Source: Eubacteriaceae bacterium
GTDB lineage: Bacteria; Bacillota; Clostridia; Peptostreptococcales; Anaerovoracaceae
Direction of reading: 5' to 3'
NCBI GenBank assembly: GCA_902362435.1
Contig: CABIWW010000004.1
Span: 62,001-126,000 of the forward strand
DNA: 64,000 nt
Shown here: one piece after another, positions 7,546-15,273 of the stretch
Position numbering within the stretch: the stretch's first letter is position 1
How the letters are laid out: the number at the start of each line of letters is the position of its first letter
Translations under genes and position numbers: made by a program
The notes under the pieces: generated by a model
Told to the model about the DNA's origin: nothing
What the model saw: the letters and a program-made list of their open reading frames with translations, nothing else
Databases searched by the model: none

Positions 7546-8427
7546 CTACGCTCTCGGGTGCGACTTGTCGTATACGTCCTTGATCCTGTTTTTTGTTACC
7601 GACAGGTACACCTGAGTCGCCGTGATGTCTTCGTGCCCCATCAGCTCCTGCAGCGATTTGAGATCTGCACCGTTCTGAAGCATATGCACCGCGAAAGAAG
7701 TCCTGATGATATTCGGAGTCAGCTTCTTGTCTATGCCTGCCTTGACCCCGTATTCCTTGAGGATCTTCCACAGCCCCTGTCTCGTGATGCGCTTTCCGCT
7801 GTAATTTACAAAGAGTGCAGGTTCGTCAGTATTGTCTTTTATGAGTTTTGTCCTGCTGTCGTATATGTAGTTCTCGAGTGCGGCTCTCGAAGGTCTTCCC
7901 AGCGGCACGATCCTCGGGCGGCTCTGTTCGCCGTCGCAGGTGATGAAGCCCATCCTGAGGTTGATGTCGTCCACGTTCGCCTCTATCAGCTCGCTGACTC
8001 TGATGCCGGTCGCGTAGAGGACCTCGAGTATCGCCCTGTCTCTGATCCCCTTCACCGAATCGTCCGGTACAGCCAGAAGCCTGTCTATCTCTTCTATCTC
8101 CAGATAGTCGAGTTTTTTTCTTTCGATCTTCGGTGACTTGATGTTAGCCGTCGGATTGACTTTTATCAGCCCTGCTTCGATGAGATAATTGAAAAACGCC
8201 CTCACTGATGCCAGCTTCCTGTTCACCGTCGCCGCGGATTTCCCTGATATCTTGAGATTGTGCAAAAATGCAACTATCTCTGTGCTCGATGTATTCAGTA
8301 TGTCTGTCATGCCTCTGGAGCCTTCGAATGCCATGAATTCCAGGACGTCGCGGTTGTACGCTTCAAGTGTGTTCTTCGACATTTTTCGCTCTTTCTGCAG
8401 ATATTCCATAAAATCTTTAGTGTACAT
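7546..8427 (-). CDS. xerD: Tyrosine recombinase XerD, catalytic-motif variant
   Basis: 293 residues, the usual Xer length, with an N-terminal SAM-like core-binding domain (1-100) and a C-terminal catalytic domain. XerC/XerD resolve chromosome dimers at dif. The catalytic arginine is in ATGIRVSELIE, the GHE box in LQELMGHEDI, and the nucleophilic tyrosine in TATQVYLSV. The C-terminus (IKDVYDKSHPRA) matches the XerD type. Unusually, the H-x-x-R motif reads N-I-I-R, and the R-H pair is R-T (LTPNIIRTSFAVHML): the first histidine of the R-H-R-H/W-Y set is asparagine. The reading frame is intact and the start is preceded by AAGGGTGAGA. In B. subtilis xerD, spoIIM and nudF are also neighbours, which supports orthology. 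Confidence 0.88.
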   Translation of the reverse strand: MYTKDFMEYLQKERKMSKNTLEAYNRDVLEFMAFEGSRGMTDILNTSSTEIVAFLHNLKISGKSAATVNRKLASVRAFFNYLIEAGLIKVNPTANIKSPKIERKKLDYLEIEEIDRLLAVPDDSVKGIRDRAILEVLYATGIRVSELIEANVDDINLRMGFITCDGEQSRPRIVPLGRPSRAALENYIYDSRTKLIKDNTDEPALFVNYSGKRITRQGLWKILKEYGVKAGIDKKLTPNIIRTSFAVHMLQNGADLKSLQELMGHEDITATQVYLSVTKNRIKDVYDKSHPRA

Positions 8428-8582
8428 ATGACATTCTCACCCTTTTTCTCTGACTGATGTATATAACATGTCATATTATACTCTCATGACTGATGGTTTA
8501 CAATAATCTTTTCCAAACTTCAAAAAAGTGTTTTGTCTATGCCGGATTTTGCATAAATACAGAGGAGGCGCTCTTTACGCTC

Positions 8583-8619
8583 AAAAAAAGAAGGCAGCGG
8601 TTTTGTCATCTGCCTTCTT
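8583..8619 (-). terminator. Terminator of the surface-protein gene
   Basis: Minus strand: AGAAGGCAG stem, 12-base loop, CTGCCTTCT, then seven T. It lies about 60 bases after the stop of the 8677-9861 gene. Confidence 0.85.
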
Positions 8620-8676
8620 GTCTGCTCCTGTATGCAGGATATCATTCATCTGTTACAACATGATAATGTGTGCGAT

Positions 8677-9861
8677 CTAGTTCTTCGCCTTTCTTCTGTA
8701 AAGTACTGCTGTGCCTGCACCGGCTGCCGCCAGCAGCAGGATACCTGCGTAAAGCATCGGATCTGCAGCATCGCCTGTCTTTGCAGCGGAATCGCTCTTA
8801 TTTCCCTCAGGATCTGTCTTGCCGGCAGCGCTGCCGTCCTGACCGGGCTGCGGACCGGCTTCGTCGGTCGGAGCCATTGCCGCAACGTCGTAGAAGTATA
8901 CATATCCGCTGCCTGCGGCCTTTGAAGAATACGTAACTTCTTTGCCATTCAGGATCAGCCTCGTGTTCTCATCAAATCTGCAGTTCTTCTGACCTGCCGC
9001 AGATGTCAGTTCTACAAAAACGGAATAATAATATTTCTTATCCTTTTCAAAGGATTTGAATGCATATCTGTCAGGTGTATCTGAAGCATGCACGATCTGC
9101 GTGCTGCTCACCCACGGACCTACGCTCCAGTCCTGACAGAAAAGGGTATAAAAATCTCCATATCCATCGGTCACGTTCGCGGTAAACTCCGGTGCAGCTC
9201 CTGTTTTAAAGGAAAGCTTCGCATTGTCGATACGAATAGTCTTTATGATGCCGCTTTCGATATCTGCGGTATTCAGATTCAGCTTACATTTAAAATTATA
9301 TCTCGTATAGTAATCATCTCTTATTTCACCGATTACCTGCTCTTTTGTTTCCGGATCCGTGGTTGTTCCGGTATATGTCAGCATGGAACCTGTATACTGA
9401 GTGTAACTGAAACCCAGCTGGTAAGATGCTCCCGCACTGGCATCATTCACCAGAGTCATCACTGCCTTGTTTTCATCTTTATCCACGACGAATTTCAATA
9501 AAGCTTCCTCCTGTTTTTCCGTTTCAACAAGTGCTTTATTGTCCGAATTCTGGAATTTATAATACCTGGTTCCATTTCGACCTGCCAGAGCCTTCAGGGC
9601 ATATGACAAATCATCTTCTTTAGTGAAATCGATGATATAACCTTCACCTGCCATCATGTCGATATCATCGGTTATACTTAAATCCGTATAATTATCTCTG
9701 ACAGTTGTATCGACTCTGATGCCAGCTCCACCGGGAGTATCTTTAATACCTGACACCCCGTTCTCATCTTCTGCAAATGCAGCTGCCGGCATGAGCATTA
9801 CAACCATGCACATCGCAAGCAAAACTGCGAGCAGACTTCTCTTTCTCATAGCCTTCTTCAT
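8677..9861 (-). CDS. Secreted, putatively sortase-anchored surface protein
   Basis: 394 residues. The N-terminus has a clear signal peptide (KKAMRKRSLLAVLLAMCMVV, cleaved after AAAFA). The middle is a polar, beta-rich region without a recognised domain. The C-terminus has an AAKTGDAADP motif, a hydrophobic helix and the basic tail YRRKAKN, the layout of a cell-wall sorting signal although the LPxTG box is degenerate. The upstream in-frame ATGs overlap the promoter, so the start at 9861, next to a GGAAAGGG site, is chosen. Possible role: adhesion or wall structure. No sortase gene is in the window. It sits between xerD and spoIIM, interrupting an otherwise conserved neighbourhood. Confidence 0.75.
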   Translation of the reverse strand: MKKAMRKRSLLAVLLAMCMVVMLMPAAAFAEDENGVSGIKDTPGGAGIRVDTTVRDNYTDLSITDDIDMMAGEGYIIDFTKEDDLSYALKALAGRNGTRYYKFQNSDNKALVETEKQEEALLKFVVDKDENKAVMTLVNDASAGASYQLGFSYTQYTGSMLTYTGTTTDPETKEQVIGEIRDDYYTRYNFKCKLNLNTADIESGIIKTIRIDNAKLSFKTGAAPEFTANVTDGYGDFYTLFCQDWSVGPWVSSTQIVHASDTPDRYAFKSFEKDKKYYYSVFVELTSAAGQKNCRFDENTRLILNGKEVTYSSKAAGSGYVYFYDVAAMAPTDEAGPQPGQDGSAAGKTDPEGNKSDSAAKTGDAADPMLYAGILLLAAAGAGTAVLYRRKAKN

Positions 9862-9900
9862 GTGGCGCCCTTTCCTTTCCTGATCACTCGGAAAAATCAT

Positions 9901-9929
9901 CTTATACATATACCCATACTTTAACACAA
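9901..9929 (-). promoter_or_regulatory. Promoter of the surface-protein gene
   Basis: Minus strand: -35 TTGTGT (9929-9924), 17-base spacer, -10 TATAAG (9906-9901). It gives a leader of about 35 bases to the ATG at 9861. Confidence 0.5.
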
Positions 9930-10109
9930 CATCCCCTCCCTGTACAGATTACATATGTCTCAAATTCCTGTTTTCTGCAGTTTTTCCGTATGCATCGCGA
10001 ATATCAATGTCACCGCCGGCATATCATTTTACCGGATGATTTATAACTGTGCCGCTGCGGCCGGTTTTCGGACCGCAGTGACGCTGCCGGAAAAAGAGAG
10101 GATATACAT

Positions 10110-10646
10110 ATGAAAAAACTTATACCGATATTTGTTTTCATTTTTACGACAGGCCTGTTCACAGGGCTTTTTTTCAGCATGAACCTTGCGGAGGAAAACA
10201 ATTCGTATCTGTTTTCTCTGCTGATCTGCAGCTTTTCAGATCCGTCCGCAGGCTTTTTCAAAATGCTCGTGTCTGCACTTATATCAAATCTCATACCTGC
10301 CGCAGCCGCGCTGGCAGCTATACTCAGCAGATACCTCAGCCCGCTCCCACCTGTGATACTCTGGTTCAAGAGCTTTGCAGTCGGCTTCTGCAACGGTCTG
10401 ATATATGTAAACGCCGACAACGCCGTATCGCTGTCGCTGTTCAACATACTGCCGCCGAACCTCTTTATCATACCTGCCTTCATAGCACTGACGGTCACCG
10501 CATTTTACGGTTCCTCGTCTGAAGTGCTCAAAAAAAACAGACCTCATCAGGAGATGAAAGGTCTGCTCATTATACTGTCTGCCGCCGCTTTCCTTATCTT
10601 CACAGGCTGTGTCACGGAAGCAGTATGTCACGCAGCTGCTCTTTAG
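10110..10646 (+). CDS. spoIIM: Stage II sporulation protein M homologue
   Basis: 178 residues, a polytopic membrane protein with about five hydrophobic segments. The pattern follows SpoIIM: a first helix ending GLFTGLFFSMNLAEE, a lumenal stretch, then FKSFAVGFCNGLIYV and FNILPPNLFIIPAF, matching the family's K-G-x-x-V-G-F and L-P-x-N-L-x-I-I-P motifs. SpoIIM is part of the DMP (IID-IIM-IIP) machine that remodels septal peptidoglycan during engulfment. AGAGAGGA lies 5 bases before the ATG. Its last 35 bases overlap the 3' end of nudF on the opposite strand. The neighbourhood nudF-spoIIM-xerD is also seen in Bacillus, supporting the call. Confidence 0.75.
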   Translation: MKKLIPIFVFIFTTGLFTGLFFSMNLAEENNSYLFSLLICSFSDPSAGFFKMLVSALISNLIPAAAALAAILSRYLSPLPPVILWFKSFAVGFCNGLIYVNADNAVSLSLFNILPPNLFIIPAFIALTVTAFYGSSSEVLKKNRPHQEMKGLLIILSAAAFLIFTGCVTEAVCHAAAL

Positions 10647-11160
10647 CCATCAGCAGCCCGGCTACCGTCTTCGCATCGATCAGCTTTCCCTGCGCCGCCA
10701 TTTCGTAGATCTCTCCGAACGGATACTCGACAACGTCGAGCGCCTCATCGTCGTCGAGGTCCTGTTCACCCGGCGTGAGATCCGTCATCGCGTAGATATA
10801 TATCACTTCTTCCGAATACGCCACACTCGGATTTATCTTGCCAAGATACTTTATGTTCCCTGCTGTGTAGCCGGTCTCTTCCCTAAGTTCGCGAGCCGCC
10901 ACCTGTGCAGGATCTGTCTCGCCTTTGTCGATCTTGCCCGCAGGGATCTCGAGCACCGCTCTGCCGCATGCATACCTGTACTGGCTCACCATGATGACAT
11001 TGCCGTCATCCTTTATCGCGATCATCGCCACTGCGCCGTTATGCTCTATTATCTCCCTGTACGCGTGGCCTTTGACAGCGGTCACCTCGTCGCGTCTGAC
11101 ATTGAGGATAGCTCCCTCGTATATCCTTTCGCTGGCGATCTTCTTTTCTTCAAAAATCAT
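10612..11160 (-). CDS. nudF: ADP-ribose pyrophosphatase (Nudix)
   Basis: 182 residues. The complete Nudix box starts at GKIDKGET and ends RELREETGYT, placing the Mg-binding glutamates. The preceding VSQYRYACGRAVLEIPAGK stretch is typical of ADP-ribose pyrophosphatases (NudF/YqkG), which split ADP-ribose into AMP and ribose 5-phosphate. Its ATG overlaps the stop of proC by one base (TAATG), so translation is probably coupled. Third gene of proB-proC-nudF. Its 3' end overlaps spoIIM on the other strand. Confidence 0.9.
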   Translation of the reverse strand: MIFEEKKIASERIYEGAILNVRRDEVTAVKGHAYREIIEHNGAVAMIAIKDDGNVIMVSQYRYACGRAVLEIPAGKIDKGETDPAQVAARELREETGYTAGNIKYLGKINPSVAYSEEVIYIYAMTDLTPGEQDLDDDEALDVVEYPFGEIYEMAAQGKLIDAKTVAGLLMAKEQLRDILLP

Positions 11161-11972
11161 TATTCTTCCTTCCCCATCTCTATGGATCTGTCCACAGCCG
11201 CCTGGAATCCTTCCTTGACGTCGTCCATGAACCCGTTTGCAAAGAGCCTGTCGACCGCTTCGATAGTGGTGCCGTTAGGCGAGCATACGTTTATCCTCAG
11301 CTGTTCGACTGACTCGCTGCTTTCCAGCACCATCCTGGCTGCTCCGAGCACCGACTGCGCCGCGAACACTCTCGCCTTCTGCTCGTCCATGCCGTTTGCT
11401 GCCGCCGCCTCGATCAGCGCCTGGATATACATGTACGTGTACGCAGGGCTGCTGCCGCTCACTCCGATCACGCAGTCTATCAGACTTTCATCGATGTGCT
11501 CGGCTCTTCCTATCCCCGCGAATATCTCTGTCGCCTCATCGAATATCTCATCGCTGACATTGTCATTGCGGCACATTGCGACCATTGCTTCTCCGACCTT
11601 TGCCGGAGTATTCGGCATTATCCTTATTATCTTCGCACCGTCTCCGAGATAACGCTGCACCTTTTCGATGCTGATACCTGCTGCCATGGAAATCACAGTC
11701 TTGCTGCTGTCATACGAGCCTGCGATCTCCTCGAGCACTCCGCCTATCACCTGCGGCTTCACGCCTATGATCACAGTGTCTGCTATTTTGCAAAGCTCGC
11801 TGCCGCTGCTGCAAAGCTCAAGCTGCGGGATCTTTTCCTTCGTGCTGCTGCAAAGCTCGCTGTTCATGTCGAATGCCAGAAGCTCCACATTCTTTGAGTT
11901 TTCCGACTGCGCATATCCTGCGAGGATAGCGCCGCCCATATTTCCTATGCCTATAAATCCTATTTTTTTCAT
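11160..11972 (-). CDS. proC: Pyrroline-5-carboxylate reductase
   Basis: 270 residues, the family norm. N-terminal Rossmann motif GFIGIGNMGGAILAG; the catalytic C-terminal domain holds the P5CR signature (GSSPAYTYMYIQALIEAAAANG, residues about 166 onward, with the active-site serine/threonine). It reduces pyrroline-5-carboxylate to proline with NAD(P)H in the cytoplasm. It follows proB after 28 bases and is coupled to nudF. proA, needed for the intermediate step, is on the other strand at 21 kb. Confidence 0.95.
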   Translation of the reverse strand: MKKIGFIGIGNMGGAILAGYAQSENSKNVELLAFDMNSELCSSTKEKIPQLELCSSGSELCKIADTVIIGVKPQVIGGVLEEIAGSYDSSKTVISMAAGISIEKVQRYLGDGAKIIRIMPNTPAKVGEAMVAMCRNDNVSDEIFDEATEIFAGIGRAEHIDESLIDCVIGVSGSSPAYTYMYIQALIEAAAANGMDEQKARVFAAQSVLGAARMVLESSESVEQLRINVCSPNGTTIEAVDRLFANGFMDDVKEGFQAAVDRSIEMGKEE

Positions 11973-12000
11973 GATATATACCTCTGATCCGCCTGTGGCT

Positions 12001-12807
12001 CTATTTGTTTATCGTTCCGAGGAACAGCGTTCCTCTGCCGTTCCCTTCGATGCTGTCTTTGATGATATTCTTTTCGGATCCATTCAGAAGTATCATCGGG
12101 ATACCGAATTTGTTGACCTTTGACGCGGCTTCTATCTTGGTCTTGATGCCGCCGGTGCCGAACGAACTCTTTTCTCCGATGCTGATCGAAGACAGCAGCT
12201 TTTCTGCGCTTTCCACGGTCTCTATCAGCTTCGCGTCCTCGCAGGCCTTAGGATCCTTGTCGAACACGCCGTCTATATCGCTGAGTATTATCATCAGATC
12301 AGCGTTCCACAGTATCGCGGTGAGTGCCGCCAGTGTGTCATTGTCTCCGATCTTGATCTCTTCTACGCACACGCTGTCGTTTTCGTTGATGATCGGCACG
12401 ACGCCCTCGTCTATCAGCGTGAACATCGTGTTCCTTATGTTCAGCGTCCTGTGATTGTCGTCGAAATCATCTCTCGTGAGCAGCATCTGTGCCACGTGTA
12501 TATCGTAGTCGCCGAAATATTCCTTGTATGCCATCAGCAGCTCGACCTGTCCGATGGCGCACAGCGCCTGCTTGTAGTTGATATCGCCGCGCCTGCTCCA
12601 TTTGTTGATCGCTCCGACTCCGCAGATGCCGGCTCCCGATGATACGAGTATCACCTGCTTGCCCATTTCCATGAGGAAATTGACCTGTTCGACTATGTTA
12701 TGTATGACCGCTTTGTTGACGGCCCCGTCTTTATCTGAAAGGACGTTGCTTCCTATTTTTATAACTATTTTCCTGCTATCCAGGATATGATTTTTCAACT
12801 GTTCCAT
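12001..12807 (-). CDS. proB: Glutamate 5-kinase (no PUA domain)
   Basis: 268 residues, only the amino-acid kinase domain; the C-terminal PUA domain of E. coli ProB is absent, as in many Clostridia. Motifs: VIKIGSNVL, VSSGAGICGVG, NENDSV and the glycine-rich SFGTGGIKTKIEAA. It phosphorylates glutamate in the first, normally proline-inhibited, step of proline synthesis. CAGGAGG lies 10 bases upstream, and a good promoter lies at 12853-12881. First gene of proB-proC-nudF. Confidence 0.95.
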   Translation of the reverse strand: MEQLKNHILDSRKIVIKIGSNVLSDKDGAVNKAVIHNIVEQVNFLMEMGKQVILVSSGAGICGVGAINKWSRRGDINYKQALCAIGQVELLMAYKEYFGDYDIHVAQMLLTRDDFDDNHRTLNIRNTMFTLIDEGVVPIINENDSVCVEEIKIGDNDTLAALTAILWNADLMIILSDIDGVFDKDPKACEDAKLIETVESAEKLLSSISIGEKSSFGTGGIKTKIEAASKVNKFGIPMILLNGSEKNIIKDSIEGNGRGTLFLGTINK

Positions 12808-12852
12808 TTTTTCATCCGCCTCCTGCCGGCGTTAAGCTCTGCCGACTTGAAA

Positions 12853-12881
12853 ATTATACAACAATAGCCGTAAAAGGTAAA
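12853..12881 (-). promoter_or_regulatory. Promoter of proB-proC-nudF
   Basis: Minus strand: -35 TTTACC (12881-12876), 17-base spacer, -10 TATAAT (12858-12853). Confidence 0.6.
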
Positions 12882-12929
12882 GGGGTAGCGACATGCCGGA
12901 TGCATGGTATCCGCCGTTTATGCCGGACG

Positions 12930-12961
12930 TAAAAATGATCCCCGCATCGAACGAGGATCAT
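12930..12961 (-). terminator. Terminator of the SipW-type secreted protein gene
   Basis: Minus strand: ATGATCC ... GGATCAT stem with CG pairs inside the loop, then TTTTT. It lies about 40 bases after the stop at 13002. Confidence 0.75.
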
Positions 12962-13001
12962 CTTTCATTTTTCTGTTAAAGCTGTGCAGATCAACTAACA
13001 A

Positions 13002-14366
13002 TTACTGGATCTTTTTCCCATCGATCGTAACGGTGAGATGCGCTGCATCCATGCTGTTCTTGTTTGCCCACAGCTTGGAACCGGTGTTTTTGCCGTCAGC
13101 GAAGCCGTTGACAGTTGCGTTATTGATCGTCAGCGTATAAGTAGCGTTGTAATCGTTGCCGACTTCAACAGCAGCTTTACCGGCAGTACCGTTGCTGCGG
13201 TCATTGAAAGTGCAGTTGTTCACAACAAGATTTGTAGGCTTTGCTGCAGTAGCCTGTCCATAAAGCAGGATCGCCTTGCCATTTGTGTTGAATGTACAGC
13301 CCTTAAATGTCACATCCGTGCCGCCCCAGGTCCAGATGGAATACTGGTTGTCCATTGTGTTGTCAAATTTGCAGTTGATGAATGTAGCCTTGCCGTACAG
13401 AGTCAGCTTGCCCTTGATAGTGCAGTTTTTGTATGTCAGCTCATCGCAGACGATACCGTCGAAGCTGCCTTCGCCCGCCTGAATGTTGAGGTTCTCAAAT
13501 GTAAATGATGAACCGCGCTGGTAGTTCAGCTGACCGCCTTCTGCGCTAATGGCATTTGTAATAACATCGACCGTCTGGGTACCATCACCAACGAATGTGA
13601 TGTCACGCGATTTATCTCTTTCGTTTGCAATGCCGTTATCGAGAGTGATCGTCTTTTTTGCAGGAATCGTAATGGTAGCCTTCTTGTCTGTAGCATTCTT
13701 GATTATATCGTTTACTTCATTCTGATCTTTAGCTACAACAGGGTATGCAGCATTTGCATCATATGTATTACCAAAGCTGTCATTCTCAACAGTATCCTGT
13801 GTAGCGATAACTGTGATGCTCACTCCATCGATAGCCTTGTCCTGATATTCATTGCCGGCTTCTTCTCTCATGTGGCCCTGGATCGTTAAAGTATCAAATA
13901 CATCATTATCGCCGATCTTCGCAGCCAGATGACGCTCGGTGTCCAGAGAAGCAACCGCTTCTCCGCTAACACTGTATGTCCAGTCAATTACTTTATTCAG
14001 TTCTTCATCGCCCTGGATCCCTGTTATCTGGATTTTGTACTTGAGTGCAAGGTTGCCGTTGTTCACAACACGGAGTGCCGGGAGTTCATATGTACATCCA
14101 GGCTCCCAGAGAATCTGTGTTCCTTCTGCCGGAATCGTTTTATTAACTTTGAACTGTAATGTCTTTCCTTCTGCATTGACCCATTTACCATCATTGTCCT
14201 TCATTTCCAGACCTACATCCAGTCTGCCTGACTGGATCTTGTTCACGCCTGTGCTCGCAGTGTCTGTGAACCATGCGAATGTCGTTCCGATCAGCAGCAC
14301 GATGCATAAGAACAATGCAAAGAGACTGCCGCGAAGGGCTTTTTTAGTTTTCGTGCTTTCGTTCAT
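13002..14366 (-). CDS. SipW-dependent-type secreted beta-helix protein
   Basis: 454 residues. The N-terminus (SLFALFLCIVLLIGTTFAWF followed by TDTASTGVNKIQSGRLDV) is the signature of the TasA/camelysin class, whose signal peptides are cut by a SipW-type peptidase and which often form fibres or biofilm matrix. Residues about 45-190 resemble the beta-sandwich of that class. Residues about 230-450 carry short repeats (TFENLNIQ, TYKNCTIKG, TFINCKFDN, TFKGCTFNT, VVNNCTFND) of a right-handed parallel beta-helix, the pectate-lyase fold, often adhesive. There is no sorting signal and no SipW peptidase gene in the window. Function is unknown; an extracellular matrix or adhesin role is inferred. Confidence 0.75.
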   Translation of the reverse strand: MNESTKTKKALRGSLFALFLCIVLLIGTTFAWFTDTASTGVNKIQSGRLDVGLEMKDNDGKWVNAEGKTLQFKVNKTIPAEGTQILWEPGCTYELPALRVVNNGNLALKYKIQITGIQGDEELNKVIDWTYSVSGEAVASLDTERHLAAKIGDNDVFDTLTIQGHMREEAGNEYQDKAIDGVSITVIATQDTVENDSFGNTYDANAAYPVVAKDQNEVNDIIKNATDKKATITIPAKKTITLDNGIANERDKSRDITFVGDGTQTVDVITNAISAEGGQLNYQRGSSFTFENLNIQAGEGSFDGIVCDELTYKNCTIKGKLTLYGKATFINCKFDNTMDNQYSIWTWGGTDVTFKGCTFNTNGKAILLYGQATAAKPTNLVVNNCTFNDRSNGTAGKAAVEVGNDYNATYTLTINNATVNGFADGKNTGSKLWANKNSMDAAHLTVTIDGKKIQ

Positions 14367-14524
14367 TGCTTCTTCCTTTCTTTTTTGATCATGAAATAAT
14401 TGCTTTGTCTCAATCCCTTATCCTTTTTCTTTCGTTCGAAAATCCTTCCATTTCCGTATTAGAACGAATTTTAAATACAGAAATATGATATACCCCCCGA
14501 TAATTTGGCAAGCATTTTTTCGTA

Positions 14525-14557
14525 CAAAAAAGCCCGCATCCATTCACGGAACGGGCC
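14525..14557 (-). terminator. Terminator after spoVS
   Basis: Minus strand: GGCCCG ... CGGGC stem with an interior CCG/TGG part, then six T, about 86 bases after the spoVS stop. Confidence 0.75.
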
Positions 14558-14643
14558 TTGCTATCAGTCTTCCTGCAGGAAAAAGCTCCCTGCGCTTTCT
14601 TCTGTTTTCTGATTTGTTTCTAAGTTCGAAATTCTGCCGTCTG

Positions 14644-14904
14644 TTATCTCGGCTCTACGATCAGTTTTATCGCAGTCCGCTCTTCTCCCTCGATCTCTAT
14701 ATCCGTAAATGCCGGCACTGAAACGAGATCGATACCTCCGGGGGCGACGAACCCTCTTGCGATAGCTATCGCTTTCACGGCCTGATTCAATGCTCCTGCA
14801 CCTATCGCCTGTATCTCTGCTCCTCCTTTTTCCCTTAAAACTCCAGCTAATGCACCTGCTACTGAATTAGGATTTGACCTAGCTGATACTTTCAAAACTT
14901 CCAT
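14644..14904 (-). CDS. spoVS: Stage V sporulation protein S
   Basis: 86 residues, the exact family size. It is nearly identical in pattern to SpoVS: MEVLKVSARSNPNSVAGA at the start, then EIQAIGAGALNQAVKAIAIA and the C-terminal GEERTAIKLIVEPR. SpoVS is an Alba-like small nucleic-acid-binding protein that affects septation and coat assembly in sporulation. Two upstream in-frame ATGs are rejected because GGAGG lies 7 bases before the ATG at 14904. Single-gene unit with its own terminator. This is one of the clearest signs that the organism belongs to a spore-forming lineage. Confidence 0.96.
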   Translation of the reverse strand: MEVLKVSARSNPNSVAGALAGVLREKGGAEIQAIGAGALNQAVKAIAIARGFVAPGGIDLVSVPAFTDIEIEGEERTAIKLIVEPR

Positions 14905-15065
14905 TTTCATTCCTCCATAATTTATTACAATAATCTGCTGCATGGGTTTCCCCTCTGACAGTTAAATTATATAGTCGTGGAAGCGCGTTTTATATCTGTT
15001 TCACTCGACATTTACAAACAAAAAACATCATGAAGCAGTATTCTTGAATTTTTTTCGACTTTTAC

Positions 15066-15094
15066 TTGCATTTTTTCATTAAGTAACTTATAAT
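15066..15094 (+). promoter_or_regulatory. Promoter of the candidate small RNA
   Basis: -35 TTGCAT (15066-15071), exactly 17 bases, -10 TATAAT (15089-15094). No coding sequence follows on this strand; the transcript would begin near 15101. Confidence 0.75.
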
Positions 15095-15100
15095 TTAGCT

Positions 15101-15186
15101 GAGGTTATCCCCCTGATAGCCTCATTAATCTCTAATCCCAATACCCCTTTTAACAAAAGAGACTAAACCAGTCTCTTTTGTTTTTG
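15101..15186 (+). ncRNA. Candidate C-rich small RNA, about 86 nt
   Basis: From the predicted start the RNA opens with a perfect 10-pair hairpin (TGAGGTTATC / GATAGCCTCA, one G-U pair) whose 5-base loop is CCCCT. A single-stranded stretch follows with TCCC and ACCCC. It ends in a 13-pair terminator hairpin (15152-15182) and T-run. Exposed CCCC/UCCC motifs are what RsaE/RoxS-type small RNAs of other Firmicutes use to cover GGAGG ribosome binding sites. No open reading frame with a ribosome binding site is present. The promoter and terminator are seen; the regulatory role is inferred. The rest of the 14905-15273 gap shows no gene. Confidence 0.65.
15152..15186 (+). terminator. Terminator of the candidate small RNA
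   Basis: AACAAAAGAGACT / AGTCTCTTTTGTT, 13 perfect pairs around the loop AAACC, followed by TTTT on the plus strand. The minus-strand side lacks a T-run, so it serves plus-strand transcription. Confidence 0.85.
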
Positions 15187-15273
15187 TATATAAATAATCG
15201 ATTCTGAAACATATATCGATCCGCCTCATATAGCTCCATCAGCCGATTTTGCTCCATTCAGGCAGAATCTGTA

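Noticed and set aside
8531..8560. Dispersed ATGCCGGA words in gaps (near 8540, 12893, 12919, 18222, 22534, 40231)
   Set aside because: The shared core is only 7-8 bases and the flanks differ; not enough to call a REP-like family.
14431..14468. TTCGTTC ... GAACGAA inverted pair upstream of the SipW-type gene
   Set aside because: Seven-base arms 24 bases apart in an AT-rich leader; too weak to call an operator.
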